Assembly: GCA_018000295.1 (NCBI GenBank)
Contig: JAGNKE010000003.1
Span: forward strand, 95,512 to 159,511
Reading direction: 5' to 3'
Length of the DNA: 64,000 bases
Origin: Alphaproteobacteria bacterium
GTDB taxonomy: Bacteria > Pseudomonadota > Alphaproteobacteria > Micavibrionales > Micavibrionaceae
The translations under genes and the position numbers were made by a program. Positions 10,229 through 20,050 of this stretch are shown here, piece after piece; the first letter of the stretch is position 1, and each line of letters begins with the position of its first letter. The notes below the pieces were generated by a model that was not told the origin of the DNA, did not search any database, and was given only the letters and a program-made list of their open reading frames with translations.

Positions 10229-10582
10229 ATGGATACCTCCCTCGTCCGGCTGGCTTTGCGTTGCAAGTGCCCGCGCTGCAAGGAGGGGAATCTCTATAAG
10301 GATACGTTTAATCTCGCCTTGAACGATGTTTGCGCCGTGTGCGGCCTCAAGCTTGCTGACAATGACAGCGCGGATGGGCCGGCGGTTTTTCTTATCTTCA
10401 TCCTCGGTTTTCTTCTGGTGCCTCTGGCTCTGCTGCTTGATGCCTGGATTCAGCCGCCGTTGTGGGTACACGGCGTGCTGTGGACTTTGGTAGCGCTGGT
10501 CTTGACGCTGGGGATGCTCAAGCCGATCAAGGCCTATATCCTCGCGCTGCAATTCAAGCACCGCCCGGGGGACTGGTCGTGA
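10229..10582 (+). CDS. DUF983 family zinc-ribbon membrane protein
   Basis: This is a small (117 aa) membrane protein with an N-terminal CPRC...CAVCGL double CxxC zinc ribbon, then two hydrophobic helices (FLIFILGFLLVPLALLL and VLWTLVALVLTLGMLK). DUF983 proteins sit between ctaE and surf1 in many alphaproteobacteria, so a role in oxidase biogenesis is inferred from context. The ATG at 10229 has AAGG at 10216-10219 and gives the usual length; an upstream in-frame ATG at 10178 lies inside ctaE. The stop overlaps the GTG start of surf1 (GTGA). Confidence 0.88.
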   Translation: MDTSLVRLALRCKCPRCKEGNLYKDTFNLALNDVCAVCGLKLADNDSADGPAVFLIFILGFLLVPLALLLDAWIQPPLWVHGVLWTLVALVLTLGMLKPIKAYILALQFKHRPGDWS

Positions 10583-11289
10583 AGTTCCCCGTCTGGGCGA
10601 TGGTTTTTACCGTGCTAGGGGCGGCCTTGCTTTTCCGCCTCGGGTTCTGGCAGCTTGAGCGATCAGCGTGGAAAGCGTCCTTACTCGAATCCCTTGAAAA
10701 ATCATCTTCTGCTGAATCCCTGTCGCAACCGTTATTGAAAGAGGGGCAGAGTTTAAATGCGTTGCAGGAATATCAGAGCGGTTTCATCGAAGGCACGTAT
10801 CTGCTGGACCGCAGTATTCTGCTCGGGCCGCGGCTGCATGACAAGGTGCCGGGGTTCCATCTTTTGACTCCACTGAAAGCCGGAGAGGCGGTGTTGTTCG
10901 TTAATCGGGGGTGGGTTCCCAAGGGTTATTCCTTGCCTGCGGCCGGGCCAGTTCCTGTGCGGGTTGCTGGCCTGCTGCGGACGCCTGAAGCGGCCAATTT
11001 TTCCGTTCCCGCCAATCAGCCGGAAAAAAATCTCTGGAGCCGTTATGACCTTGAAGCGTTTGCCCTGAGCCGAAAGCTCGAAGGCGTCCTGCCCTTCGTT
11101 TTTTATCTTGAGTCCGAGAGGTTTAGCGAACAGGTGCCTTTCGAGAATCCCTCGCCGACTGCTCTGACTTTGCGGCCTTCGCTCAGCAATAATCATGCCG
11201 CTTACGCGGTTTTCTGGTTTATCATGGGGGGGCTGTTAATCCTTTTTTATTACTTGAGATTTCATAATAATTTTAGCCGGAAGCCGTGA
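10579..11289 (+). CDS. surf1: SURF1 family cytochrome oxidase biogenesis protein
   Basis: SURF1/Shy1 proteins bind heme A and aid its insertion into subunit I. The start is the GTG at 10579, overlapping the DUF983 stop by four bases; the next in-frame ATG is at 10600. The 236-residue product has the two terminal spans of the family. The first runs into LLFRLGFWQLERSAWK, and the second (YAVFWFIMGGLLILFYYL) is preceded by NNHAAYA. VNRGWVP in the middle is also conserved. The last codons are part of a terminator hairpin, closing the oxidase cluster. Confidence 0.9.
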   Translation: MKFPVWAMVFTVLGAALLFRLGFWQLERSAWKASLLESLEKSSSAESLSQPLLKEGQSLNALQEYQSGFIEGTYLLDRSILLGPRLHDKVPGFHLLTPLKAGEAVLFVNRGWVPKGYSLPAAGPVPVRVAGLLRTPEAANFSVPANQPEKNLWSRYDLEAFALSRKLEGVLPFVFYLESERFSEQVPFENPSPTALTLRPSLSNNHAAYAVFWFIMGGLLILFYYLRFHNNFSRKP

Positions 11290-11318
11290 GGCCTCCCTTC
11301 AGAGTTTTCCGGCTTTTT
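11275..11318 (+). terminator. rho-independent terminator closing the oxidase cluster
   Basis: AGCCGGAA (11275-11282) pairs with TTCCGGCT (11307-11314), followed by a short T run. The 24-nt loop includes a small GAGGCCTC palindrome. The left arm lies in the last codons of surf1, so the stop codon sits inside the hairpin. Confidence 0.65.
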
Positions 11319-11515
11319 CGAGATGTTCGCGTTTCCCAGCGGCGCCATCTTCCATAATATTCACAGCGTGTGGATGAAAATTTTCTTTTCGGAATTTTCC
11401 GGTTTGCCTTCGTGCCCCGATTTTGTAGACTGGCACCGATTCAAGCATGAGACCCCGTGCTGGTTGTCGATATTGGTTATGATATGAAGCCAGTTAACAT
11501 TGAGAGACGCGTGAG

Positions 11516-12037
11516 ATGCTGAGAAGATTTAAGTGCTCCTTTCTGGTTTTTGCTCTGGCGGTGGCTGTGAGTTCCCCTGCGGCGGCGAAAAGCGTAAAAC
11601 CGCGCCTGCTGGTTCAAGAAGGCGACTGGAAGGCCTATGTCCTGACTGATAATAATCAGAAGGTCTGTTACATGGTCAGTGAGCCCAAGAAGATGGAAGG
11701 CAAGTATTCCACCCGCGGGAAGGTTTATGTGCTGGTGACTCACAGGCCTTCGGAGAATACGCAGGATGTGTTCAGCTATATCGCCGGATACAGCTACAAA
11801 TCCGGAGCTTCGGTCAAACTCAAGATCGACGGTCAGTCCTTCACCCTTTTTACGCAGGGGGACACGGCGTGGGCGGAGGATCCTAAAACGGACAAAAAAA
11901 TTTCCGGTTTGATCCGTTCTGGCTCCAAAGTGACTGTTCAGGGAACTTCATCCCGTGGCACCCTGACCACCGACACGTTTAGCCTGAAAGGTTCAGGCGT
12001 GGCCTATAAAGCAATCTCAAAAGAGTGCCGCGTATAA
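11516..12037 (+). CDS. IalB-like secreted protein (invasion-associated locus B family)
   Basis: The 173-residue product has a signal peptide cleaved near SSPAAAKS and then a beta-rich domain with the IalB family pattern. The visible elements are GDWKAYVL, KVCYMVSEPKK, YVLVTHRPSENTQDVFS, GYSYKSGASVKL, TAWAEDP, SRGTLTTDTFSLKGSG and a final Cys (KECRV) able to pair with the first. The family name comes from Bartonella, but members are widespread and of unknown function in free-living alphaproteobacteria, where they are probably periplasmic. It stands alone, 198 nt after the surf1 terminator. Confidence 0.8.
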   Translation: MLRRFKCSFLVFALAVAVSSPAAAKSVKPRLLVQEGDWKAYVLTDNNQKVCYMVSEPKKMEGKYSTRGKVYVLVTHRPSENTQDVFSYIAGYSYKSGASVKLKIDGQSFTLFTQGDTAWAEDPKTDKKISGLIRSGSKVTVQGTSSRGTLTTDTFSLKGSGVAYKAISKECRV

Positions 12038-12241
12038 GTCAGTATTTTCAAGGGAATAGCGATATTAGGAGAATATTCCCGAGTAATTTTATGTTTTTAT
12101 GGCAATAAAAGGCGATCAAAACTTGGAAAATTGTTAATGATATGCTAACAGGATTCAAACTCTTCTCTGAATATGCTATGGTGCAGGGGATTTATTCCTC
12201 TCCCTTTCCTGTTCAGGAAAGCTTTTTACTAAGATTGGAGT

Positions 12242-13819
12242 ATGCTTTTGCGGTTGTTTAACACGCTTGCCCACCACATTTCTGTTTACCGCCTGCTACC
12301 CGTTCGCCGGAGATACGTCCTGACCAGGACCAATCGTCCGCGCCTGCGTTATGTGACCGGCTGTGTTGCGCTTGCTGTTTTAGGTTCTGTCAGCCTGACC
12401 GGTCTTGTTTCGCCCTCCATCGCCTCTGTGGCTCATAATTCCGCCGAAGAAGATTTTACCGCTCCTGTCAAAAGTGCATCTCTGTCCGGGCTTGGGTTGC
12501 AAAATGTTGCCTCCGCCTTGTTTGGCTCTCTGGAGAGTGCCGAAGGGGAGATGGTCAACGCGCTTGCGAATATTCAGCCTGCCGCTGGGGAAGGGCTGGA
12601 TATTGCTCCTGCCCCCGCCCCCGCTTCTGCTCCTGTCGTTGCTGTGGCTGTTCCGCCCGTCAAGGTCCAGAAAAAAGATATTCGTCCTGCCGGGCCGCGT
12701 GAAGAAATGATCCGGATCGGGACGGGCGAGACGGTTGCCGGTGTCCTTCAGGAGGCCGGGGTCAGCGGTCTTGACGCCCATAATATCGTCAAGGCGATGA
12801 GTAAGCATTTCGACCCGCGTGACGTTCGTGCGGGCCAGACCCTGTCGGTGCGTGTTGAGCCCGGTCATGAGGGTATGGAGTTTGAATCCCTCAAGATGAA
12901 GATCGACCCGATCAAGGAAGTCGTGGTCAGCAAGAAGGCCGAGAATGATTTCCGGGCCAAGATCGTCGAGCGTCCGGTTTATGTCCATGTCGATGCCGTG
13001 AATGCCAAGATCGATAATTCCCTTTACGGTTCGGCGGCTCATGCGGGTATTCCGGCTTCCGTGGTTTCCGAGATGATCCGCATTTATTCGTATCAGGTGG
13101 ATTTCCAGCGTGACATCAAGGAAGGCGACAAGTTCGAAATTCTCTATGAAACCTATAAAACCGAGGATGGGGATTTTGCCCGTTACGGCGATATTCTCTA
13201 TGCCAATCTGGCGATCGACGGGAAGAAGATTCCTGTTTACCGCTATGAGAACAAAGACGGGCAGGTGGATTATTACGGCGAAGACGGGATGACCTTCAAG
13301 AAGACCCTGATGCGGACGCCTGTTGACGGGGCGCGGATGTCTTCCGGGTTCGGAATGCGGCGTCACCCGATCAGCGGCTATACGAAAATGCACAAGGGGA
13401 TCGACTTCGCCGTGGCGATGGGAACACCCATCTATGCCGCGGGCGACGGGACGGTCGAAATTTCGGGACGAAAGGGTGCGTATGGAAATTATGTCCGCAT
13501 CCGCCATAATAATGAGATGAAGACCGCCTACGCCCATATGCAGAAAATTGCCAAGGGCATTACGCCGGGGCAGAAGGTCAAGCAGGGGCAGATCATCGGT
13601 TATGTCGGCACCACGGGCCGCTCGACAGGACCGCACCTCCATTATGAAGTCCTTCTCAAAAACAACCCGGTGAACCCAAACAGCGTCAAGCTGCCGACCG
13701 GACAGAAGCTGGCAAAAAATGAAATGAAGAGATTCAAGGCTCATGTCTCCAGCGTCAAACAGCAATACGCCTCGCTGACCGAAGGCCTGAAATACGCCCA
13801 GTACGAGCCGAAACCTTAA
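12242..13819 (+). CDS. M23 family zinc metallopeptidase (MepM-like, murein hydrolase)
   Basis: This is a LytM/M23 endopeptidase expected to cut peptidoglycan peptide cross-links in the periplasm. Order: a cytoplasmic basic N-terminus, one span (about residues 38-58), an Ala/Pro linker, an OapA/LysM-like domain with IRIGTGETVAGVLQEAGVS (about 155-205), then the peptidase. Zinc and catalytic residues are visible in GMRRHPISG (about 373), HKGIDF (about 384) and GPHLHYE (about 465), so the enzyme looks active. The ATG at 12242 lies only one base after GGAG (12237-12240). The in-frame TTG at 12248 has ideal spacing and may be the real start. Confidence 0.9.
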   Translation: MLLRLFNTLAHHISVYRLLPVRRRYVLTRTNRPRLRYVTGCVALAVLGSVSLTGLVSPSIASVAHNSAEEDFTAPVKSASLSGLGLQNVASALFGSLESAEGEMVNALANIQPAAGEGLDIAPAPAPASAPVVAVAVPPVKVQKKDIRPAGPREEMIRIGTGETVAGVLQEAGVSGLDAHNIVKAMSKHFDPRDVRAGQTLSVRVEPGHEGMEFESLKMKIDPIKEVVVSKKAENDFRAKIVERPVYVHVDAVNAKIDNSLYGSAAHAGIPASVVSEMIRIYSYQVDFQRDIKEGDKFEILYETYKTEDGDFARYGDILYANLAIDGKKIPVYRYENKDGQVDYYGEDGMTFKKTLMRTPVDGARMSSGFGMRRHPISGYTKMHKGIDFAVAMGTPIYAAGDGTVEISGRKGAYGNYVRIRHNNEMKTAYAHMQKIAKGITPGQKVKQGQIIGYVGTTGRSTGPHLHYEVLLKNNPVNPNSVKLPTGQKLAKNEMKRFKAHVSSVKQQYASLTEGLKYAQYEPKP

Positions 13820-14125
13820 GTTCCCGTTCCGTGATTTTTCTGATACGCGCTGGATCGTGGCGGTGTTGGAGCGTTTTCGGTATTTTAATATCGTCATCTT
13901 CGTAACTTTCCAGAATTTTCGGATTTCAGGTTTTTTGGCATTGAGCATTTCTTAACAAGGGTGTACAGTGACCCCCAGTTTATATGTTTGCGGCTTTGCG
14001 TTTGTTGTTACGTAAAAGGTTCCGCCGAGCTGCAAGCATCAAATCAATGTTGTAAATAAAGGCGCCGGGCTGGCGCATCGCTGCTATTGCAGGGCTGCAG
14101 GCTTGCGCTCAGGATGGAGAATAAA
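13820..14125 (+). other. 305-nt leader upstream of RNase E
   Basis: No gene is seen here. The segment moves from AT-rich (around 13910-13990) to G/C-rich. Near its 3' end it carries GC-rich stretches such as GGCGCCGGGCTGGCGC and GGGCTGCAGGC that could fold. RNase E mRNAs in other bacteria are autoregulated through long structured leaders, and this leader is long enough for that. No defined element was recognised. Confidence 0.3.
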
Positions 14126-16768
14126 ATGACAAAGCGTATGCTTATTGACGCCACCCATGTTGAGGAAACACGGGTTGCGATTTGTGACGGGAACAGGCTG
14201 GTCGAATACGACTACGAAAGCAAGAACCGTAAACCCCTTAAAGGCAGTATTTTTCTGGCGAAGGTCACACGTGTTGAACCTTCCCTGCAAGCGGCGTTCG
14301 TGAATTTCGGCGGCAACCGCCATGGTTTCCTGCCTTTTTCCGAGATTCACCCCGATTATTTCCGGATTCCGATCGAAGACCGCGAGGCGCTGATGGCCGA
14401 GCAGGAGGCGTTCCTCAAGGCTCATGATGAGCAGGAGCAGCGCGAGGAAGAACTGGCCGAACAGTCCGGGGGTGCTGAGGGTTCCTCCGAGAGCCCTGAC
14501 GATGAGAATTTCGAAGCCGGGGAGGGTGATCTTCCCGCCGTTGAAGAAGTCGGCGGCATGGTTCCTTCGGTTTCCGAGGATGACGATGAGGGTGGCCAGC
14601 CTTCAGGTTCGGATAGCCGTTCCGAGGATCAGGTCTCAGGGTTATATGATGACGATGATGGTTATGCCGCAGATGCCGCCGGTGAGCCTATCGCGCAAGA
14701 ACATGATGACGGCCAGCGCGGGAATGAACCTGTTAGTGATGAAGATGGTCCTTCAGAAGCGGGAGCAGACGCCCAGCAGGAACCGCGCCACGGTGATTCC
14801 CAGGGAGAAGGCCGCAACAGAGGACGCGGTCGCGGTCGCCGTTTCCGCGGCGGACGCGGGCGCAAGCGCAGCGCGTACCGCAATCCGAATGTCGAGGTTG
14901 TCGGCGGCGAGGATGCCGATGAGGGCGGCCATTCCGGTGCCGGGTTTCGTTTCAACCTGCGCCGTAAATACAAAATTCAGGAAGTCATCAAGCGCGGGCA
15001 GATCATGCTGGTGCAGGTTTCCAAGGAGGAGCGCGGAAACAAGGGTGCAGCGGTTACGACCTATCTTTCGCTTGCCGGCCGGTATTGCGTCCTGATGCCC
15101 AACAGCCCCCGCGGCGGCGGCGTCAGCCGGAAAATCGCCAATCATAATGACCGTTCCCGGATGCGCGAGATCATGAAGGATCTCGAAGTTCCGATGGGGA
15201 TGTCCGTGATTCTCCGCACGGCCGGAGTCTCGCGCACGAAGGTGGAAATCAAGCGCGATCTGGATTATCTGCTGCGGCTCTGGGACACGATCCGCGATCT
15301 GACCCTGCAATCGACTGCTCCGGCGCTGGTATACGAAGAGGCCGACCTTATCAAACGCTCGATCCGCGATCTATACGACCGCGATATTGAGGAAATCCAC
15401 GTGGCCGGGGCTGACGGATTCAAGAATGCCCGGGATTTCATGAAGATGCTGGTGCCTTCGCACGTCAAGAAAGTCCTGCCTTACGAGGAGGAGCATCTGC
15501 CGCTCTTTACCCGTTATCAGGTCGAATCGCAGATCAGCGAAATCGGGCAGAATCAGGTGCGTTTGCGCTCCGGCGGCTATCTTGTCATCAACCCGACCGA
15601 GGCGCTGGTCTCGATCGACGTGAACTCCGGTAAGGCCACGAAGGAGCGGCATATCGAGGAAACCGCGCTCAATACGAATCTCGAAGCTGCCGATGAAATT
15701 GCGCGGCAGTTGAAATTGCGTGATCTGGGCGGACTGGTCGTCATCGACTTCATCGACATGGAAGACCGCCGCAACAATGCCCGCGTCGAACGGCGTGTGC
15801 GCGATGCGTTGTCCAAGGACCGTGCGCGGGTGCAGGTCGGACGCATTTCTTCCTTCGGACTTATGGAGCTTTCTCGCCAAAGGCTGAACCCCAGTCTGAC
15901 GGAAGCTCAGTACGAGACCTGTCATAACTGCAAAGGCTCCGGTCTTGTCCGCACGGAGGACGCCATGTCCATCGTGGTTTTGCGGGCGATCGAGGAAGAG
16001 GGAATCCGCGGACGTGCGGCGCAACTCGTTGTCAATATCACTTCGCGCGTGGCGCTTTATATTCTTAATTACAAGCGCGCCAATCTGGCGGATATCGAGA
16101 AACGCTATTCCCTGCAGGTTCTGATCCGCGTGGATGATGAGATCGGTGCGTCCGAGCACCGGATTGAAGTTTCCCGGCCTTCCGATAAAGCTGCTGCTGA
16201 GCGCGATGTTGGTAAGCCTCCTGCTCGTGAGGCTCCCAAGCCTGCGGCTTGGCAAGGTGATTCGACGCCCGATTCCGACAGCGATGAGTCTTATGAAGAC
16301 GAAGAGGCGGACGATCCGGTCGGTAACCAGAGGGTTTCCGAAGACGATTCTGATGAAGGCACGGGCAACCGCCGGGACGAGCATCGTGGCGGCGGCGGTG
16401 GAGGTCCGCGTGAAGGCGGACGGCGCAGAGGTCGGCGCGGTGGCCGCGGACGGCGCGACAAGAACCGCGAAGGGCGTGGAGAATTCCGTGAAGGCGGTGC
16501 GCGTGAGCCCCGTCCGGGACGCGATGAGTCCTCCCCGAAAGAGCACCGTGTGCGGGACAACAATTCTTCCGAGCCTGTGGCCGTGTCTGAATTTCGGACT
16601 TCTGAACCCGCAGCCACGTTCGAGCCAAGCCCTCCCCAACGGGATGTTGTGGTGGAAGCGCGGCCTGAGCGCAAGGAGCGTATACCGTCTTCGTCAGCCA
16701 CTTATGAAGTGGTCAGCGAAGCGCCCAAGAGCAAGAAAAAGGGCTGGTGGAACAAACTGATCGAGTGA
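14126..16768 (+). CDS. rne: ribonuclease E/G
   Basis: RNase E is the endonuclease that starts bulk mRNA decay and processes rRNA and tRNA, and it scaffolds the degradosome. The 880-residue product has an S1 domain split by a long acidic then RG-rich insert (about residues 95-270, with GRGRGRRFRGGRGRKR). The DNase I-like catalytic Asp residues lie in SIDVNSGK (about 496) and DFIDMED (about 540), and the Zn-link CHNC is near 598. The C-terminal quarter is disordered, with acidic and Arg/Gly tracts, ending in the basic KSKKKGWWNKLIE. The ATG at 14126 was chosen because GGAG (14116-14119) lies 6 nt upstream. It converges with the TerC-family gene. Confidence 0.93.
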   Translation: MTKRMLIDATHVEETRVAICDGNRLVEYDYESKNRKPLKGSIFLAKVTRVEPSLQAAFVNFGGNRHGFLPFSEIHPDYFRIPIEDREALMAEQEAFLKAHDEQEQREEELAEQSGGAEGSSESPDDENFEAGEGDLPAVEEVGGMVPSVSEDDDEGGQPSGSDSRSEDQVSGLYDDDDGYAADAAGEPIAQEHDDGQRGNEPVSDEDGPSEAGADAQQEPRHGDSQGEGRNRGRGRGRRFRGGRGRKRSAYRNPNVEVVGGEDADEGGHSGAGFRFNLRRKYKIQEVIKRGQIMLVQVSKEERGNKGAAVTTYLSLAGRYCVLMPNSPRGGGVSRKIANHNDRSRMREIMKDLEVPMGMSVILRTAGVSRTKVEIKRDLDYLLRLWDTIRDLTLQSTAPALVYEEADLIKRSIRDLYDRDIEEIHVAGADGFKNARDFMKMLVPSHVKKVLPYEEEHLPLFTRYQVESQISEIGQNQVRLRSGGYLVINPTEALVSIDVNSGKATKERHIEETALNTNLEAADEIARQLKLRDLGGLVVIDFIDMEDRRNNARVERRVRDALSKDRARVQVGRISSFGLMELSRQRLNPSLTEAQYETCHNCKGSGLVRTEDAMSIVVLRAIEEEGIRGRAAQLVVNITSRVALYILNYKRANLADIEKRYSLQVLIRVDDEIGASEHRIEVSRPSDKAAAERDVGKPPAREAPKPAAWQGDSTPDSDSDESYEDEEADDPVGNQRVSEDDSDEGTGNRRDEHRGGGGGGPREGGRRRGRRGGRGRRDKNREGRGEFREGGAREPRPGRDESSPKEHRVRDNNSSEPVAVSEFRTSEPAATFEPSPPQRDVVVEARPERKERIPSSSATYEVVSEAPKSKKKGWWNKLIE

Positions 16769-16775
16769 AGCGCGG

Positions 16776-18335
16776 TCAGGAGTCGTTTTTAGTCAGCCGC
16801 ATCCGGCTGACCCTGCGGCCGTTCATTTTTTCGATCTTAATGCTCCAGCCGGAGAGTTCGAAGGTATCGCCTTTTTGCGGCAGTTTTCTGAGCATATTGA
16901 GGGCGACGCCCGCTGCCGTGGTGTAGTTCCCCTTATTCGGCCAGTCGATGTCCGGTCCCATGATTTCCTGCAGCTCCTGAAGGGTGAGGTTGCCGTTGAC
17001 GACAAACGAGCCATCGTTTTTCCGTTCCTGCTGGAAGTCGTCTTCCTCGTGGTCTTCGGGCATATCGCCCGCGATGGCTTCAATCACGTCGGTCAGCGTC
17101 ACCAAACCGAGCAGCGAGCCGTATTCATCGATCACAAATCCCACATGCATCCGGTTTTTGCGGAAGGAGTCCATCGTCTGAAGAACGGTGACATTTTCAG
17201 GCAGGGAGATCGGCTGCAGCACCAGCTTGTGCAGCGTGTCCAGTTTTTTCCCCGCCAGGAAGTGGTCCGCCAAGTCTTTCTTCTGTATGATTCCCAAGGG
17301 TTCGTCGATGGACCCTTGGCCGGCGATGACCATGCAGGAATAGGGGCAGTCCTGAATTTCGCGTTCAAGGGTTTCCCGGGAGTCCTCCAGATCGATCCAG
17401 TAGAGATCGTTGCGCGGGGTCATGATCGCGGAGACGGGCTGCTGTGCGAGTTGCAAGACTCTGCCGATCATCAGGCGTTCTTCGGGCTTAAAGACGTCCC
17501 ACTCGTTTTCGCTGGGGGCCAAAACAGATAATTCCGAGATCATACCGGGCTGTGCCGTCTTCATGCCCAGCAGGCTGATCACCGCCTCCGAAACCCGCGT
17601 GCGGGCATCCATTTTTTTGACCGTTTTCCTGCGGTTTTGCTGGGCGAGCTGGTTAAAGGCCTCGATGATGACCGAGAAGCCGATGGCGGCGTAGAGATAA
17701 CCTTTGGGGATATGGTAATCGAATCCCTCGACGATCAGGCTGAAGCCGATCATCAGCAGGAACCCCAGGCAGAGGATCACCACCGTCGGGCGCGTGCTGA
17801 CGAAATTCATCAGCGGGTTACTGGCGATCATCATCAGAATCATGGCGATGATGACCGAGATCATCATGACGGGGAGGTGTTCGGTCATGCCCATGGCGGT
17901 GATGACAGCGTCGATGGAGAACACGGCATCCAGAATGACGATCTGGAGGATGACGGGCCAGAAACTGGCGTAGGACAACTCGTCGTCCTTTTCCCTGTGG
18001 CTTCCCTCCAGCTTCTCATGGAGTTCCATCGTCGCTTTGAAGAGCAGGAAGGTGCCGCCAACCAGCATGATCAGATCACGTGCCGATATTTCGCTTCCCA
18101 TGAGGTTGAATAAAGGGGTTGTCAGCGTGGCGAGCCACGTAATGCTGGCCAGAAGCACAAGCCGCATAAGCAGAGCCAAGGTCAGTCCGATTATCCGGGC
18201 CTTCTGCCGCTGCTCCGGGGGGAGCTTGTCGGAGAGAATGGCGATAAAGATCAGGTTGTCGATCCCGAGAACAATTTCGAGAACCACCAGCGTGACCAAG
18301 CCCGCCCATATTGTCGGATCGAAGAGAATTTCCAT
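16776..18335 (-). CDS. TerC family integral membrane protein with CBS and CorC/HlyC domains
   Basis: This 519-residue protein is organised like E. coli YoaE/YegH. Residues 1-240 are a TerC membrane domain of about seven spans, with acidic intramembrane motifs [20 protein letters not shown] and [18 protein letters not shown], likely metal-handling. Residues about 300-430 form a CBS pair ([33 protein letters not shown]). Residues about 440-519 are a CorC_HlyC domain ([22 protein letters not shown]). TerC proteins have been linked to manganese or other metal export and to membrane protein quality control. The substrate here is not known. The gene is monocistronic and faces rne. Confidence 0.9.
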   Translation of the reverse strand: MEILFDPTIWAGLVTLVVLEIVLGIDNLIFIAILSDKLPPEQRQKARIIGLTLALLMRLVLLASITWLATLTTPLFNLMGSEISARDLIMLVGGTFLLFKATMELHEKLEGSHREKDDELSYASFWPVILQIVILDAVFSIDAVITAMGMTEHLPVMMISVIIAMILMMIASNPLMNFVSTRPTVVILCLGFLLMIGFSLIVEGFDYHIPKGYLYAAIGFSVIIEAFNQLAQQNRRKTVKKMDARTRVSEAVISLLGMKTAQPGMISELSVLAPSENEWDVFKPEERLMIGRVLQLAQQPVSAIMTPRNDLYWIDLEDSRETLEREIQDCPYSCMVIAGQGSIDEPLGIIQKKDLADHFLAGKKLDTLHKLVLQPISLPENVTVLQTMDSFRKNRMHVGFVIDEYGSLLGLVTLTDVIEAIAGDMPEDHEEDDFQQERKNDGSFVVNGNLTLQELQEIMGPDIDWPNKGNYTTAAGVALNMLRKLPQKGDTFELSGWSIKIEKMNGRRVSRMRLTKNDS

Positions 18336-18416
18336 CAGAGTTTCTTATGCATTTGCGGAGAGTGTATCACAATTTCATGCTCATCGAAGAGGAACCGATG
18401 CCATTGGCTGTAATTA

Positions 18417-19592
18417 TCAAGATTGCCATTTTTTCAAACGCTCACAAGCCTCTATAATGTCTTCCGTCTTGTCGGCATAACAGATACGGATCGTTCCGTG
18501 TCCCCGTGCGACGTCAAAATCCATACCGGGAGTTGTCGATACGCAGGCTTCGTCGAGCATCCGGCGGCAATAGGCTTCGCTGTCGTTGGTGAGGTGGTGT
18601 ACGTCCGCGTAAACATAAAAGGCGCCGTCGGCGTTGGAGATGCTTGTGAACCCGGCCTTCGGGAGTTCGCGCAGGAGGATGCCGCGGTTTTCGCGGTAGG
18701 TTTCCACGTAGGCATTCAAAGCGTCCAGGTGATCGAAAATCTTGAAGGCCAGATGCTGTGAAATGGTCGGGGGCGAGACGAACAGATTCTCGGAGAGTTT
18801 TTTTACACGGTCGGTCAGGTCATCGGGCAACACCAGCCAGCCCAGACGCCAGCCGGTCATGGCGAAATATTTCGAAAAGGTGTTGAGGACGATGGCGCTT
18901 TTTGAATAATTTGCCGCTGTTTCCGCTTTACGGTTATAGGTGATGCCGTGATAGGCCTCGTCGGAAATCAAGCGAACACCCCTGTTTTCGCACCAGTTGG
19001 CGATTTTCTGCATCTCTCCTTCCGGTAGCATGGTTCCCGTCGGATTGGAGGGGCTGTTGACGATCAGGCCGTCGAAGGATTTTCCCGAGCGTTCGAGGAG
19101 TTCGGCTGTCGGCTGGTAGTTGGTCTGAGGTGTGGTTTCGATTTCCACCGCTTGAATGTTGAGGGCGGTGAGAATGTTCTTATAGGCCGGGTATGTGGGG
19201 GTGGTGATTGCTACGCGGTCACCGGCATCGAAGGCGGCCAGAAAGGCGAGGATGAAGCCACCGGACGATCCGGTCGTTATGACAATGTTCCGCGGGTTCA
19301 TGTCCGCGGCGTAATAGTCCTTGTAGTAGGCAGCGATCCGTTCGCACAGGCTGGGCATCCCCACGGCTTCGGTATAGCCCTGCCGCGGGTCGGAGCGGAT
19401 TTTGGAAATGGCGTATTCCAGCGCTTCCGGCGGGGCGCCGACATTGGGCTGGCCTGCGCCCATGCGGCGGATATCTGTGCCCTTGGCGGCCCGCTCATTG
19501 ACTTCCCTTAAGATATCGAGCGCCCGGAACATCGGGATGTCCGATCGGCCGGAAATTTTTAACGGATTTTTTTGCGTTTTTTCCTTGGCCAT
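18417..19592 (-). CDS. PLP-dependent class I/II aminotransferase
   Basis: This is a fold-type I aminotransferase of 391 residues. The PLP lysine lies in NTFSKYFAMTGWRLGW, with NSPSNPTGTMLPEGE, SDEAYHGITY and the C-terminal carboxylate-binding Arg region (GHGTIRICYA) also present. The AspC/AspAT-Ib-like layout fits aspartate, aromatic or alanine-type transamination, and the substrate cannot be decided. The start at 19592 has AAGGAG six bases upstream on the minus strand; a longer frame reaches 19649 but lacks a site. The upstream DNA is a 250-nt AT-rich tract with a 20-nt palindrome. Confidence 0.9.
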   Translation of the reverse strand: MAKEKTQKNPLKISGRSDIPMFRALDILREVNERAAKGTDIRRMGAGQPNVGAPPEALEYAISKIRSDPRQGYTEAVGMPSLCERIAAYYKDYYAADMNPRNIVITTGSSGGFILAFLAAFDAGDRVAITTPTYPAYKNILTALNIQAVEIETTPQTNYQPTAELLERSGKSFDGLIVNSPSNPTGTMLPEGEMQKIANWCENRGVRLISDEAYHGITYNRKAETAANYSKSAIVLNTFSKYFAMTGWRLGWLVLPDDLTDRVKKLSENLFVSPPTISQHLAFKIFDHLDALNAYVETYRENRGILLRELPKAGFTSISNADGAFYVYADVHHLTNDSEAYCRRMLDEACVSTTPGMDFDVARGHGTIRICYADKTEDIIEACERLKKWQS

Positions 19593-19714
19593 TGATTGGC
19601 TCCTTACCCTTGGTTTGACAAAAAAGACATAAACGGCTCTTAAAAACAACCGGAAAATTTTCTTTCAGAGCGATTTAAGTCCTTGAGAAACAATATCTTT
19701 GAAATAAACGTAAT

Positions 19715-19734
19715 TTATATAAAATTTTATATAA
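19715..19734. promoter_or_regulatory. perfect 20-nt AT palindrome in the intergenic tract
   Basis: TTATATAAAATTTTATATAA is a perfect inverted repeat in the very AT-rich DNA between the minus-strand aminotransferase and the plus-strand small ORF. It could be an operator, a curved-DNA silencer site or chance in AT-rich sequence. Confidence 0.35.
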
Positions 19735-19867
19735 CTTTTATACTTATTTTATTTGTTTTTTATTTAATGAAAACCACCAAAAATACAAAAAAAATTTGCT
19801 TTTAATTTTATTTACTTTGTATTTACTTGTTGTGTGTTATGTTAAACATATTGGGGGGTGCTTTGTG

Positions 19868-20050
19868 ATGATGGTTGGATGGATTGCAATATTGTTCAGT
19901 TTGGCCTGTTTTCTGGTCGGTTTTTTCTCGCTCCATAAGTTTGGACCAGCGGAAGAGGGGGAGGGGGAAAAAAAAATCAGGAACGGAGATGGGTTCAAAA
20001 GGGCCGGGGAAGGCTCTGCTTGGGGACTCAAAAGGCAAATGAACCCGTAA
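19868..20050 (+). CDS. possible small membrane protein (60 aa)
   Basis: From the ATG at 19868 the frame encodes one hydrophobic helix (WIAILFSLACFLVGFFSL) and a charged, Lys/Glu/Gly-rich tail ending in LKRQMNP. A G-rich run (GGGGGG, about 19853-19858) lies upstream at plausible Shine-Dalgarno distance. The frame is open further upstream to a TTG at 19796. No family is recognised, and the low-complexity tail and AT-rich setting leave real doubt. Confidence 0.35.
   Translation: MMVGWIAILFSLACFLVGFFSLHKFGPAEEGEGEKKIRNGDGFKRAGEGSAWGLKRQMNP

Noticed and set aside
12052..12080. GGGAATA/TATTCCC hairpin after the IalB-like gene as a terminator
   Set aside because: The stem is AT-rich with a 15-nt loop and no T tract; not strong enough to list.
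12380..13948. 522-codon minus-strand frame across the M23 peptidase gene
   Set aside because: The plus strand encodes an intact metallopeptidase with all zinc ligands; the reverse product has no recognisable domain.
15371..16639. 422-codon minus-strand frame across rne
   Set aside because: It is antisense to the catalytic region of RNase E and resembles no family.
16792..16811. Perfect 8-bp hairpin at the end of the TerC-family gene as a terminator
   Set aside because: No T run follows on either strand; it lies in coding sequence and is probably chance.
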